A stretch of 64,000 bases of DNA, from contig NZ_CP059210.1 in the NCBI RefSeq assembly GCF_014252095.1, forward strand, positions 566,986-630,985, in the 5' to 3' direction. Below the pieces are notes generated by a model. It did not search any database. It saw only the letters and a program-made list of their open reading frames with translations, and was not told the origin of the DNA. Of this stretch, positions 51,836 through 61,050 are shown in pieces. Made by a program: the position numbers and the translations under genes. This stretch comes from Blattabacterium cuenoti (GTDB lineage: Bacteria; Bacteroidota; Bacteroidia; Flavobacteriales; Blattabacteriaceae). Numbering within the stretch: position 1 is the stretch's first letter; each line of letters begins with the position of its first letter.

Positions 51836-53027
51836 TTCATCTCTATTCTATTAGAGGAAATGAAAGAGATAAAGAGACCAACTGTTAAAATAATACATGT
51901 CATCATTACAAAATCCTCTATGGTAAATTTCATAGGAAATGGAATTTTTCTTCCAATTTTAAATAAATGATATCTCTCTTGCAAAAGAGATAAAATAGAA
52001 GTTGTCAATACTCCAATAAACCATCCAAATACACTGATAAGGACTCCTATATAAAAGAATATTCTTCTGATTCTATACAAAGAATAACCAAAACTCCATA
52101 AGAGAAAAATATTTTCTTTTTTATCTAGCTGTAAAATGAAAATAGCACCAATTAAGTTAAATGCTGTCATTACAGTTATTAAACTAAATAAAAAATAAAT
52201 AAATATTTTTTCTGTATTAATTACTTTATAAAAAGCTTTTTCTTCTTCTGTACGTGTTTTTATCCTAAATTTTGGACCAAATTTTTTTTTTAAAATCTTT
52301 TTTATCTTATCTACATTTTCCTTTTGACGAATTTTTATTTCCAGAGAATGAAAAGCATTTTTCTTAACCAAATTTTGAATATCACAAAATAAATATTTTT
52401 GATCTATTTCTTTGTTAAAATGAAAAAAACCTTTTATTCTAACTTTTTTTTGTATTAAAAATGGAAAAGAAGTTTTTTTTTATAGAAAAAAAAACTAATA
52501 CTCATAGAATCTGTTTCTATTTTATCCATAAATAAAAACGGAAAAATGGATGATAAACCTACATATAAATCCAATTGATTCTGTAAGAAATTTTTATCAT
52601 TTTTATCTTGAAAGGTTATTTTTTTAAATTGATTCATCACTTTTTCATATTTTGAATCTATTCCTTTTAAGTGAAAAAAATATTTTTCATTTTTATAATG
52701 AAAAAAAACTTTTTTTTCCATTGTTTTAGAAAAAAACATAATTCCTTTTATTGATCTCATTTTTTTATTTAAAACATTTTCATGAAAGAAGATCTCTTTT
52801 CCATTAAATGAAGAAATAATAATATCAGGGTGGTTATTTTTATAGAACTTAATATTTAAGTCTTCTAATCCTGAAAAAACAGATAAAATAGTAGATAAAG
52901 AAAATGTAGATATACTGAGTGATATAATAGACAAAAAAATTATGAGGTTAACAATGTTAGTTTTTTTTTTTGAAAAAAAATAGCGTATAGTTATGTAAAA
53001 AGAAGTTTTCAAAAAAAAATGATTCAA
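51820..53027 (-). pseudogene. FtsX-like ABC permease (LolC/LolE-type), split by a frameshift in a poly-A run
   Basis: Two minus-strand frames (53027-52455 and a C-terminal one ending at 51820) together give about 400 residues, the usual size. Part one has the N-terminal helix (IVNLIIFLSIISLSISTFSL) and the periplasmic start FSGLEDLNIKFY. Part two continues SFPFLIQKKVRIKGFFHF and ends in three helices with the FtsX core AFNLIGAIFILQLDKKENI. The frame changes at the A9 run 52481-52473; one more A joins them. Next to rbfA as in Flavobacteriales. Proposed role: lipoprotein release, partner of lgt. Functional state unknown. Confidence 0.8.
52473..52481 (-). repeat. A9 homopolymer at the permease frameshift
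   Basis: Nine A residues on the minus strand after TAT. Adding one A turns the reading from KKKLLFHF-stop to KKKTSFPFLIQKK, matching the downstream frame. A T9 run lies four bases upstream on the same strand. Confidence 0.8.
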
Positions 53028-53341
53028 TTACGAAAATTTACTACACAAAAATCCAGTTCTGGAATCTTTTTTACACGATATCTAAGTTTTTTAGAAAGTA
53101 ATTTTCTGTAAAATCTAGATCTTGAACGAATACTTTCCAAAATTTCTTGATCTAAAAAAGGATAGATAGATATATAACTTTTTATTAAACTCAGATCAGG
53201 AGTCATAAAAATCTTGATTAGAGTAATTAGAAAACCTTTTTTTATTTCATTTTTCATCAAAATCTCTGCTATCTCCATGTAAAATATTGAAGATAATCTT
53301 TGATTTCTAATAGAATTCATTTCTATCATGTTTCTTTCCAT
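53024..53341 (-). CDS. rbfA: ribosome-binding factor A
   Basis: Small KH-fold factor for 30S maturation and cold adaptation. 105 residues; begins with the RNQRLSSIFYMEIAEILMK helix and ends VKKIPELDFCV, the typical RbfA terminus. TPDLSLIKSYISIYP is the conserved first strand pair. Overlaps the permease gene by 4 bp. Confidence 0.9.
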   Translation of the reverse strand: MERNMIEMNSIRNQRLSSIFYMEIAEILMKNEIKKGFLITLIKIFMTPDLSLIKSYISIYPFLDQEILESIRSRSRFYRKLLSKKLRYRVKKIPELDFCVVNFRN

Positions 53342-53380
53342 TTAAAAAAAAATGAAAAATAAAACTTTTTCATCATAAAA

Positions 53381-53412
53381 TTTGTAATCTGAAAAATATT
53401 GTTGTAACATTG
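53381..53412 (+). promoter_or_regulatory. candidate promoter of the tRNA(CAT) gene
   Basis: TTTG at 53381-53384, 20-base spacer, then TAACATTG at 53405-53412, one mismatch from TAnnTTTG. The tRNA begins 13 bases after the -7 box. This is the best -33/-7 pair seen in the window. Confidence 0.5.
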
Positions 53413-53425
53413 TATTTATTTTTTA

Positions 53426-53499
53426 GGTCCCATAGCTCAGTTGGTTAGAGCACCTGACTCATAATCAGGGCGTCGCTGGTTCAAATCCAGCTGGGACCA
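53426..53499 (+). tRNA. tRNA with anticodon CAT: candidate tRNA-Ile2 (or elongator tRNA-Met)
   Basis: 74 bases: acceptor GGTCCCA/TGGGACC, D stem GCTC/GAGC, anticodon stem CCTGA/TCAGG around CTCATAA, T stem GCTGG/CCAGC, discriminator A; all stems fully paired. C4-G69 and C5-G68 are the pairs that the lysidine synthetase TilS selects in E. coli tRNA-Ile2, whereas the 34.8-kb CAT tRNA lacks them. Convergent with tRNA-Arg(CCT), 4 bases apart. Confidence 0.93.
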
Positions 53500-53503
53500 T
53501 TTG

Positions 53504-53577
53504 TGACCGGGGAGGGATTCGAACCCACAACTTACAGTTTAGGAAACTGTTGCTCTATCCTATTGAACTACCCAGCC
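53504..53577 (-). tRNA. tRNA-Arg (anticodon CCT)
   Basis: 74 bases: acceptor GGCTGGG/CCCGGTC with two G-T pairs, D stem GTTC/GAGC, anticodon stem ACAGT/ACTGT around TTCCTAA, T stem GTGGG/CCCTC with the same T50-T64 mismatch as the other Arg tRNA, discriminator A. CCA not encoded. It starts 4 bases after rpmA, so it is probably cut from the rplU-rpmA message. Confidence 0.94.
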
Positions 53578-53581
53578 GATT

Positions 53582-53842
53582 TCATTTTTTTAATGAAAAA
53601 ACAGATACAATGGATTTATTTTTAGTTCCCTTTTTAAAAAAAACAAAACCTGTTTTCAGAGCATATAAAGTATGATCTTTCCCCATCCCTACATTGATTC
53701 CAGGATGGTGTTTTGTTCCACGTTGACGAACAATAATCCCACCACATTTAACATGTTGATTTCCAAATATTTTTATTCCTAATCTTCTTCCTACTGAATC
53801 TCGTCCATTTCTAGAACTTCCTGAGCCTTTTTTATGAGCCAT
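53582..53842 (-). CDS. rpmA: 50S ribosomal protein L27
   Basis: Reaches the peptidyl-transferase centre with its N-terminal tail. [31 protein letters not shown] and [18 protein letters not shown] are diagnostic. 86 residues; no N-terminal propeptide, so it needs no cleavage. Starts 11 bp inside rplU. Confidence 0.97.
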   Translation of the reverse strand: MAHKKGSGSSRNGRDSVGRRLGIKIFGNQHVKCGGIIVRQRGTKHHPGINVGMGKDHTLYALKTGFVFFKKGTKNKSIVSVFSLKK

Positions 53843-54179
53843 TTTTAATTTTTTTAGATTTTTTTTCTAAAAAGGAAATTACTTTAATTTTTGTAAAAAA
53901 TGGTCTAAATCCATTTTTCACCTTATACCCTTTTCTTCTCTTTTTTTTGAATATAATTACTTTATCTCCTTTTAAATGTTGTAGGATTTCTACTTCTACC
54001 TTGATATTTTCTAAAAAAGGAAAACCTATTTTAGAAAAACCATTTTTATAAAAGAAAAAAATTCTATCCAAAAATATTTTTTCTCCTAAATTCATAGAAG
54101 ACAGAAGAGGAACGTAAACGTATTTATTTTCAATAAGTTTAAATTGTTTTCCTTGAATATCTACAATTGCGTATATCAT
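53832..54179 (-). CDS. rplU: 50S ribosomal protein L21
   Basis: Early-assembling 23S rRNA-binding protein. [19 protein letters not shown] at the N-terminus and [20 protein letters not shown] in the C-terminal half are family signatures. 115 residues with a Lys-rich tail. Overlaps rpmA by 11 bp; 13 bp after sufS, so ribosomal genes follow the suf cluster directly. Confidence 0.96.
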   Translation of the reverse strand: MIYAIVDIQGKQFKLIENKYVYVPLLSSMNLGEKIFLDRIFFFYKNGFSKIGFPFLENIKVEVEILQHLKGDKVIIFKKKRRKGYKVKNGFRPFFTKIKVISFLEKKSKKIKNGS

Positions 54180-54192
54180 AATAATACCCTTT

Positions 54193-55419
54193 TTACTTTA
54201 GTAAAAACTTTCTTGCTTTCACAAGTCCTTCCAATAAATAATCTATTTCTTTAAAAGTGTTATAAATAGAAAAACTAATACGAACCATTCCTTCTACATT
54301 GAAGAAATTCATTAAAGGCTGAGCACATAAATGCCCCGTACGAACGGAAATTCCTAGACGATCTAGGACGATTCCTATATCAAAACAATGCAATTTACTC
54401 AAATTAAAAGATATAATACTCAATCTTTTTTTATAATCTACTCCTCCATATAATTGAATTCCGTCAACAGTACTTAAACGCTGTATAGCATACTTTAAAA
54501 GTTTTTCTTTATAAGATTGTATATTTTCTACGCCTATTTTTTCTACAAAATCTATAGCAGATCCCCAAACAATAATTCCCTCTATATTTGGTGTTCCAGC
54601 TTCAAACTTAAATGGTAAATCAGAATAAGTTGTTTTTTCAAAACTTACATTTTTAATCATTTCACCACCTGATTGATAAGGAGAAAGAGTATCTAATATT
54701 TTTTCCTTTCCATATAAAACTCCAATTCCAGTAGGTCCATACATTTTATGCGCAGAAAATACATAAAAATCGGTATTTAAATCTTGTACATTTAAACTTA
54801 AATTAGAAGGAACTTGAGCTCCATCAATCAAAACTAGTGCCCCATATTCATGAGATTTATCAATAATGTTCTTAACGGGATTCACAATTCCCAAAACATT
54901 AGATACATGTGTTATGGCTACTAATTTAGTTTTTTCTGAAATTAATAACTCGAAATCTTCTAATTGCAAAATCCCATCTTTATCAATTGGAATAATTTTT
55001 AATAAAGCATCTTTTTTTTTACAAAGAATTTGCCATGGAACAATATTGGAATGATGTTCAAGATAAGAAATAATTATTTCATCTCCTTTTTTAATATTAA
55101 TACTAGATGCTACTAAATTAATAGATTCAGTAGTCCCTTTTGTAAAAATAATTTCTGAAGAATGTTTTGCATGAATAAAATTTTTGATTTTTTTTCTTAC
55201 ATTTTCTACATGAAAGGTAGCTTTTTGACTTAAAAAATGTAAACTTCTATGAACGTTAGAATTTATCGTAGAATAATAATTTTCAGAAGCCTGAATCACT
55301 TGCAAAGGCTTTTGAGTTGTTGCCGCATTGTCTATATAAACTAAAGGATTAGAATAAATTTTTTTTTTTAGAATTGGAAATTGACTGCGTATTTCTTGAA
55401 TTTGTTTTTGTGAAAACAT
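54193..55419 (-). CDS. sufS: cysteine desulfurase SufS
   Basis: PLP enzyme that removes sulfur from cysteine for Fe-S assembly. PLP Lys in FSAHKMYGPTGIGVLYG, substrate-persulfide Cys in RTGHLCAQPLM, THVSNVLGIV and YLEHHSNIVPW. The short Cys loop places it in the SufS (group II) type. 408 residues. Last of sufABCDS; no sufE follows, unlike many flavobacterial clusters. Confidence 0.96.
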   Translation of the reverse strand: MFSQKQIQEIRSQFPILKKKIYSNPLVYIDNAATTQKPLQVIQASENYYSTINSNVHRSLHFLSQKATFHVENVRKKIKNFIHAKHSSEIIFTKGTTESINLVASSINIKKGDEIIISYLEHHSNIVPWQILCKKKDALLKIIPIDKDGILQLEDFELLISEKTKLVAITHVSNVLGIVNPVKNIIDKSHEYGALVLIDGAQVPSNLSLNVQDLNTDFYVFSAHKMYGPTGIGVLYGKEKILDTLSPYQSGGEMIKNVSFEKTTYSDLPFKFEAGTPNIEGIIVWGSAIDFVEKIGVENIQSYKEKLLKYAIQRLSTVDGIQLYGGVDYKKRLSIISFNLSKLHCFDIGIVLDRLGISVRTGHLCAQPLMNFFNVEGMVRISFSIYNTFKEIDYLLEGLVKARKFLLK

Positions 55420-55421
55420 AA

Positions 55422-56720
55422 TTATAAATATATCCCTAATTTTTTTTTCATCTTTTCATGAACTAAATTTCTCAATTTTAAAATATTCATGGTTTTTAAG
55501 ATTTCTTCTAAAAAAGAAAGTAATAATAAAACTTTACTTTCTTTTTCGGGAATCCCTCTTGATTGACAATAAAATAAATCAAGTTCATGAAAGCTGCCAA
55601 CAGTACAACCATGTGAACATTTCACTTCATCAGAAAAAATTTCTAATTGAGGTTTAGCATATATACAAGCTTCGTCAGAAAGAAGAATATTATTATTTTT
55701 CTGAAAGGCCTTAATTTTTTTTATACACTTATCAACGAGTATTTTTCCATTAAAAATTCCCATCGACTTATTCCATAAAATATTCTTATATAATTGAAAA
55801 CTGTGAGCATTTGAATATAAATGCTCTATGGATGTATGATGGTCTACTAATTGCTTTTCTGATAATAGAGAAATTCCATATAGATAAGAAGAAGTGAATT
55901 TTCCATGAGAAGAAAAATTCAAATTGTTTCTAATAAACTTTCCTTGAAAAGAAAAGGTATAAAATGAACATTTACTACGTGAATCTTGTTTCACAAAAGT
56001 ATTATCTATAATGGATAATTCGTTTAAATCATCTTGAATTTTATAATATTCTATTTGACTATTGGACAAAGCATAAATTTCACTAACAGAATTATTAAAC
56101 AATAAATGTTTTTTTAAACATTTATGATGTTCAATAATTTTAACAAAAGAAGATTTTCCTACTATAATTAAATTTCTTGGATTTAACATAATTTTCGACT
56201 CTATCCCCGTATAGATGTGCAATATTTCTATAGGTTTTTTCAAAAACATATTATCAGGGATATAGAGATATACTCCATCTTTTGAAAAAATGGTATTTAA
56301 AATGTTAAATGCCTCATCAGGATTAAATAATTTTCCATAAAAATCTTTAATTTTTCTTTCTTCTTGTGAAGCTAGATTAGATAATCTAATGTTATTAGAT
56401 ATCTGAGAATAAATGGATTGATATTTCCCATCAATAAAAATTATAAGAAAAGAATCGTCTAAATAAATCAATTCTTTGATCTTTTGATATTCTAAATCTT
56501 TTCTTTTTTGAGAAAGTGGATAAAAAAGATTATATTCTTGATTAAGAATTGAATGAACATTTGTATTTTTCCATTCTTCATCTGTAATAGATGGAAACCC
56601 TTTTTTTAGAAAAAGATCTATAGATTTATGTCGTAAACTAGATATATAGGAACATTCTCCATAAATGTTTTTTTTGCGAAATTTTGAAAGTGAAGAAAAA
56701 ATTCTATCTCTTAATAACAT
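55422..56720 (-). CDS. sufD: Fe-S assembly scaffold component SufD
   Basis: Forms the SufB-SufC2-SufD scaffold. C-terminal SufBD beta-helix with CSHGCTVGSFHELDLFYCQSRG, AKPQLEIFSDEVKCSHG and KILVDKCIKKIKAFQKN. 432 residues; N-terminal third is poorly conserved, as usual. Two bp before sufS and 7 bp after sufC. Confidence 0.94.
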   Translation of the reverse strand: MLLRDRIFSSLSKFRKKNIYGECSYISSLRHKSIDLFLKKGFPSITDEEWKNTNVHSILNQEYNLFYPLSQKRKDLEYQKIKELIYLDDSFLIIFIDGKYQSIYSQISNNIRLSNLASQEERKIKDFYGKLFNPDEAFNILNTIFSKDGVYLYIPDNMFLKKPIEILHIYTGIESKIMLNPRNLIIVGKSSFVKIIEHHKCLKKHLLFNNSVSEIYALSNSQIEYYKIQDDLNELSIIDNTFVKQDSRSKCSFYTFSFQGKFIRNNLNFSSHGKFTSSYLYGISLLSEKQLVDHHTSIEHLYSNAHSFQLYKNILWNKSMGIFNGKILVDKCIKKIKAFQKNNNILLSDEACIYAKPQLEIFSDEVKCSHGCTVGSFHELDLFYCQSRGIPEKESKVLLLLSFLEEILKTMNILKLRNLVHEKMKKKLGIYL

Positions 56721-56727
56721 GAAACCA

Positions 56728-57486
56728 TTAATTTTCTTTTATTTGATTTTTAATCCAATCATATCCTTCTCTTTCTAATTTTTCAGATAAATCCTTATCT
56801 CCTGATTGAACTATTTTTCCATCATACAAGATATGTACAATATAATTTGAAAATAGATAATCTAATAATCTTTTGTAATGGGTAATAATAATCATAGAAT
56901 TTTTTTCGTTTTTTAACGTGTTAATTCCTCGCGCTACAGTCCTCAAAGAGTCTATATCCAAACCTGAATCTACTTCATCTAAAATAGATAATAAAGGATC
57001 TAACATAGCCATTTGAAATATTTCATTTCTTTTTTTTTCTCCTCCAGAAAATCCTTCATTTAAAGAACGGTAAAAAAAATCTTTTTTTACATTTAAGAGA
57101 TCCGATTTTTCTTTCATTTTCAAAAGCATTTCTTTAGCAGACATTTTACCTAAACCTCGTGCTTTACGAGATGCATTAATCGCTGTCTTAATAAAATTAA
57201 TTACAGAAATCCCAGAAATTTCTACCGGATTTTGAAAAGAAAGAAAAATTCCCAAATGTGCACGTTCTTCTGGAGAAAGAGAGATTAAATCCTTATTCTG
57301 AAAAAAAATATTTCCTTTAGTTATATGATATTCTTTTTTTCCAGCGATAACAGAAGCTAGTGTACTTTTTCCAGAACCATTAGGTCCCATAATAACATGA
57401 ATTTCTCCTGGATTAACTTGAAAATCAATCCCTTTAAGAACTTCTTTTCCCTCTATAAAAACATGTAAATCATTTATAATTAACAT
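56728..57486 (-). CDS. sufC: Fe-S assembly ATPase SufC
   Basis: ABC-type ATPase that drives the SufBCD scaffold. Walker A MGPNGSGKSTLASVIAG, signature NEGFSGGEKKRNEIFQMAML, Walker B LSILDEVDSGLDIDSL, and the H-loop IITHY. 252 residues, normal. Middle gene of the suf operon. Confidence 0.97.
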   Translation of the reverse strand: MLIINDLHVFIEGKEVLKGIDFQVNPGEIHVIMGPNGSGKSTLASVIAGKKEYHITKGNIFFQNKDLISLSPEERAHLGIFLSFQNPVEISGISVINFIKTAINASRKARGLGKMSAKEMLLKMKEKSDLLNVKKDFFYRSLNEGFSGGEKKRNEIFQMAMLDPLLSILDEVDSGLDIDSLRTVARGINTLKNEKNSMIIITHYKRLLDYLFSNYIVHILYDGKIVQSGDKDLSEKLEREGYDWIKNQIKEN

Positions 57487-57523
57487 ATTAAAAATTTAAT
57501 TTTTAAAAAAAAATTCAAATTAA

Positions 57524-58966
57524 CTATCCAACAGATCCTTCCAAGGAAACTTCTAAAAGTTGTTGAGCTTCTACCGCAAATTCCATTGGCAGTTTTTTCA
57601 AAATTTCACTACTAAAACCATGAACGATAAGAAAAATGGCTTTTTCTGTATCAATTCCGCGTTGATTACAATAAAAGATTTGATCTCTTCCAATTTTTGA
57701 AGTAGTCGCTTCATGTTCTACTTGAGAGGTAGAATTATATACATGTATATAAGGAAAAGTATGCGCTCCGCATTCATTTCCTATTAATAAAGAATCACAT
57801 TGGGAAAAGTTACGTGATTTGACGGCTTTAGGAGATATCTTCACTAATCCTCTGTAATTATTTTGAGCTTTTCCAGCAGAAATTCCCTTTGAAATAATAA
57901 CACTTTTTGTTTTTTTCCCCAGATGAATCATCTTAGTTCCCGTATCCGCTTGTTGAAAATTTTTTGTTAAAGCTAAAGAGTAGAATTCTCCAATAGAAAA
58001 ATCTCCTTTCAAAACACAAGATGGATATTTCCAAGTAATAGATGACCCAGTTTCTACTTGTATCCAAGATATTTTAGCTCTTTCTTCACATAATCCACGT
58101 TTTGTAACAAAATTCAAAACTCCTCCTTGTCCTTTTTTATCACCAGGAAACCAATTCTGAACGGTAGAATATTTAATTTCAGATCTTTCCAAAGCAACTA
58201 TTTCTACAACAGCAGCATGTAATTGATTTTCATCTCTTTGTGGGGCGGTGCATCCTTCTAAGTAACTAACAAAAGATCCTTTATCTGCAATAATTAAAGT
58301 TCTTTCAAATTGACCGGTTCTATTTTCATTAATACGAAAATAGGTAGATAATTCCATAGGACAGCGAATTCCTTTTGGAATATAACAAAAAGAACCATCT
58401 GAAAAAACAGCTGAATTAAGAGCTGCATAAAAATTATCTTCCCTTGAAACTACCGATCCTAAATATTTTTTTACAATGTCTGGATAGTTTTTCAAAGCAT
58501 CACTAATAGAACAAAATAAAATTCCCTGACCTTTTAGTTTTTCTTGAAACGTAGTAGCTAAAGAAACAGAATCTAAAACTATATCTGTGGCAATCTCAGA
58601 AATGTGTTTTTTTTCTTCTAAAGGAATTCCTAATTTATTAAATGTATTTAATAATTCTGGATCTACTTGATCTAAATCATTCAGATTTATTTTCTTTTTT
58701 GGAGCAGAATAGTAACTGATATCCTGAAAATTTAGTTTATCATATTTTATATTTGCCCAAGTGGGTTCTTTCATTTTTTTCCATATAGAGTAGGCTTCTA
58801 ATCTCCAATCTAACATCCATGTTGGTTCCTCTTTCTTTTCAGAGATCTTTTGAATAACATTTTTACTTAATCCTACTGGAATTTTATCCGATTCGATTGG
58901 AGTATAAAAACCATATTTATATTCAGAACTCGTAAAAACTTCTAAAATTTTCTTATTTTTTTTCAT
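57524..58966 (-). CDS. sufB: Fe-S assembly scaffold protein SufB
   Basis: Scaffold on which clusters are built. [50 protein letters not shown] and [11 protein letters not shown] are SufB signatures. The ATG at 58966 ([11 protein letters not shown]) gives 480 residues and leaves 8 bp after sufA; the upstream frame to 59005 only extends into sufA and is not conserved. Confidence 0.96.
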   Translation of the reverse strand: MKKNKKILEVFTSSEYKYGFYTPIESDKIPVGLSKNVIQKISEKKEEPTWMLDWRLEAYSIWKKMKEPTWANIKYDKLNFQDISYYSAPKKKINLNDLDQVDPELLNTFNKLGIPLEEKKHISEIATDIVLDSVSLATTFQEKLKGQGILFCSISDALKNYPDIVKKYLGSVVSREDNFYAALNSAVFSDGSFCYIPKGIRCPMELSTYFRINENRTGQFERTLIIADKGSFVSYLEGCTAPQRDENQLHAAVVEIVALERSEIKYSTVQNWFPGDKKGQGGVLNFVTKRGLCEERAKISWIQVETGSSITWKYPSCVLKGDFSIGEFYSLALTKNFQQADTGTKMIHLGKKTKSVIISKGISAGKAQNNYRGLVKISPKAVKSRNFSQCDSLLIGNECGAHTFPYIHVYNSTSQVEHEATTSKIGRDQIFYCNQRGIDTEKAIFLIVHGFSSEILKKLPMEFAVEAQQLLEVSLEGSVG

Positions 58967-58974
58967 ACACTCAG

Positions 58975-59304
58975 CTATGATGAAAAACTTTTCCCGCATC
59001 CACAAGTATGTTTAGCATTAGGATTTTTAAAATAAAATCCTTTTCCATTTAATCCACCTGAATACTCTAACGTCGTTCCTGCTAAATAAGGAAAACTATT
59101 TTTATCTACTAATATTTTCATATCTCCATATTGAAAAAGTTTGTCTTCTTTTTTTTGTTTTTGATCAAAAGTTAGCTCATAGGATAAACTAGAACATTCT
59201 CCTTTTTTAACTCCAAATCTAATGAAAGAAATTTCATGAGAAATTCCTTCTTCTTTCATAATAGAATTCAATTTATTTTTAGCTTGATCTGATATAAAAA
59301 CCAT
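58975..59304 (-). CDS. sufA: A-type Fe-S carrier (SufA/IscA family)
   Basis: Transfers assembled clusters to targets. Conserved Cys in [15 protein letters not shown] and the C-terminal Cys-Gly-Cys in [22 protein letters not shown] and [15 protein letters not shown] match the family. 109 residues. First gene of sufABCDS, 22 bp after the DUF192 gene. Confidence 0.94.
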   Translation of the reverse strand: MVFISDQAKNKLNSIMKEEGISHEISFIRFGVKKGECSSLSYELTFDQKQKKEDKLFQYGDMKILVDKNSFPYLAGTTLEYSGGLNGKGFYFKNPNAKHTCGCGKSFSS

Positions 59305-59326
59305 AATATTGAAATTTTTTTATTAT

Positions 59327-59830
59327 CTATGTTTTTTTAAAAAAAACCTTTGTAATTCCTTTTTTTATTCCCCATTTATCTGACATTCCTGCATTAATTT
59401 CTAAAATATATTTAACAGAAGGATTCTGAATAACTTCTATATTTCTCATAGGGGAAACATATTTATTGATCATAACCACTTTGTTAAAATGATCAATATA
59501 AACAATATCTAAAGGAATTCGCATATTTTTCATATTCATTTTTTGGATTTCTTCTTGTTTATCTAAAACAAATAACATTCCTCTATTCTCTTTCATAAAA
59601 GATCGATACATTAGTCCGTTTTTTTTTTCTATTTCTTTATTAGCTAATTCTATTTCAATTTTTTTGAAAAAAAAATTTTTATTTGTCATGAACAATTCTC
59701 CATGTTTCAAAAATTGAATTTCTAATTGATCTCCTATATCTCTGAATAATTCATCCACCTTTTCGCTTTTTTCAGAAGATAAAAAAAAGAAAAAAACTAT
59801 TAGAGAAAATAAAATTTTCATTTTCTTCAT
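59327..59830 (-). CDS. exported DUF192 protein
   Basis: 167 residues. An N-terminal signal peptide (MKKMKILFSLIVFFFFLSS) precedes a DUF192 domain with GLMYRSFMKENRGMLFVL, MRIPLDIVYID and YILEINAGMSDKWGIKKG. The domain is common in envelope-associated proteins; biochemical role unknown. Between lgt (4-bp overlap) and sufA. Confidence 0.9.
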   Translation of the reverse strand: MKKMKILFSLIVFFFFLSSEKSEKVDELFRDIGDQLEIQFLKHGELFMTNKNFFFKKIEIELANKEIEKKNGLMYRSFMKENRGMLFVLDKQEEIQKMNMKNMRIPLDIVYIDHFNKVVMINKYVSPMRNIEVIQNPSVKYILEINAGMSDKWGIKKGITKVFFKKT

Positions 59831-60705
59831 GAAAAAAAATATTTTTTTTTTCTTGAAAAGCTAAGAATAATTATTCCAAAAATCACACATGGAATACTTA
59901 GCCATTGTCCAGTGTTTAAAAAAAATAAATTGATGATCTCATTTCCTTGTGGTTCTTTTATAAATTCTAACAAAAAACGAACAGACCAAAGAAAAGTAAA
60001 AAAAATTCCAGATATATATCCAACAAGATCTCTTATATTTTTTTTTCTGTATAAAAACCATAAAAATAAAAAAATAAGTAAATAACTAATAGCTTCATAT
60101 ATCTGAGCTGGATGTCTAGGGACTAGATTTCCATATGCAGTATCCATTTGTAAAAATTTAACTGACCAAGGAAAATCACATGGCTTTCCTACAATTTCAG
60201 AATTGAAAAAATTTCCTATCCGTATGAAAAAAGCAGCTAATGAAGCTACAATACATAATCTATCACAGATCCAAAAAAATGATTTCTTTTTATTTTTTAA
60301 TATTTTTTTATGATAAAAAAAACTCGATAACATAATTCCTATAGTAGCTCCATGACTAGATAAACCTCTATAACCAATAAATTCATAACCTGTTATCATT
60401 CCTAATAAAAGACTGGAAGAATTTTCTCTTACAGGAAGTAAAGCTTCTATCCAATGATCAGAAAAATATGAAAAATCATAAAAAAACACTTGCCCTAATC
60501 TAGCTCCTAGAATAGTTCCTAAAACCGTATAAATTAATAAAGGGTCTAAATATTTATGATGAATATTATCAATTCTATAAATATATTTCATGACATACCA
60601 TCCTACTAAGAAAGAAACAACAAACATTAAACTATAAATATGAATAGATATTCCATTCCATAAAACAAATTTCGTAATGGGATCCCAATTAATGTATTTT
60701 AACAT
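59827..60705 (-). CDS. lgt: prolipoprotein diacylglyceryl transferase
   Basis: Attaches diacylglycerol to lipobox Cys of prolipoproteins in the inner membrane. About seven hydrophobic helices; essential motifs SSHGATIG, IRIGNFFNSEIVGKPCDFPW and PRHPAQIYEAISYL. 292 residues. Downstream of yidD; shows lipoprotein synthesis continues even though the LolE-like permease gene is frameshifted. Confidence 0.95.
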   Translation of the reverse strand: MLKYINWDPITKFVLWNGISIHIYSLMFVVSFLVGWYVMKYIYRIDNIHHKYLDPLLIYTVLGTILGARLGQVFFYDFSYFSDHWIEALLPVRENSSSLLLGMITGYEFIGYRGLSSHGATIGIMLSSFFYHKKILKNKKKSFFWICDRLCIVASLAAFFIRIGNFFNSEIVGKPCDFPWSVKFLQMDTAYGNLVPRHPAQIYEAISYLLIFLFLWFLYRKKNIRDLVGYISGIFFTFLWSVRFLLEFIKEPQGNEIINLFFLNTGQWLSIPCVIFGIIILSFSRKKKYFFS

Positions 60706-60728
60706 AATTGTGAATTTAATTTTATTTT

Positions 60729-60959
60729 TTATTTAATAGGATCATATCCGGATTTCCCCCATGGATGACACCGAATAATTCTTTTAAAAATTATTAAAAT
60801 AGCTCTATAAAAACTATATGTAGTTAAAGATTGAATCATATAATCTGAACAGCTAGGGATGTATCTACAATGTTTTCCTATCCATGGAGATATTCCAATT
60901 TGATAAAATTGAACAATCTTTAAGAGGAAAATATTGAATACGTTATTTTTTTTATACAT
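60729..60959 (-). CDS. yidD: membrane protein insertion efficiency factor YidD
   Basis: Small amphipathic helper of YidC-dependent insertion. FYQIGISPWIGKHCRYIPSC, SDYMIQSL and the ending RCHPWGKSGYDPI are the family signature. 76 residues. Here it heads lgt rather than lying with rpmH-rnpA. Confidence 0.93.
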   Translation of the reverse strand: MYKKNNVFNIFLLKIVQFYQIGISPWIGKHCRYIPSCSDYMIQSLTTYSFYRAILIIFKRIIRCHPWGKSGYDPIK

Positions 60960-61003
60960 TCATTACAATTTATATTACAAAAAAAATTTAAAGAATCATT
61001 AAT

Positions 61004-61032
61004 CAAAAACCGTTCAACATTTTCTTTGAACG
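61004..61032 (-). terminator. intrinsic terminator of the mscS-pdxJ-esterase unit
   Basis: Minus strand CGTTCAA (61032-61026) and TTGAACG (61017-61011) pair perfectly around an 8-base loop, then G and TTTTT (61009-61005). It lies 18 bp after the esterase stop and before yidD. Confidence 0.55.
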
Positions 61033-61050
61033 ATAAATTATCCTTTTTTA

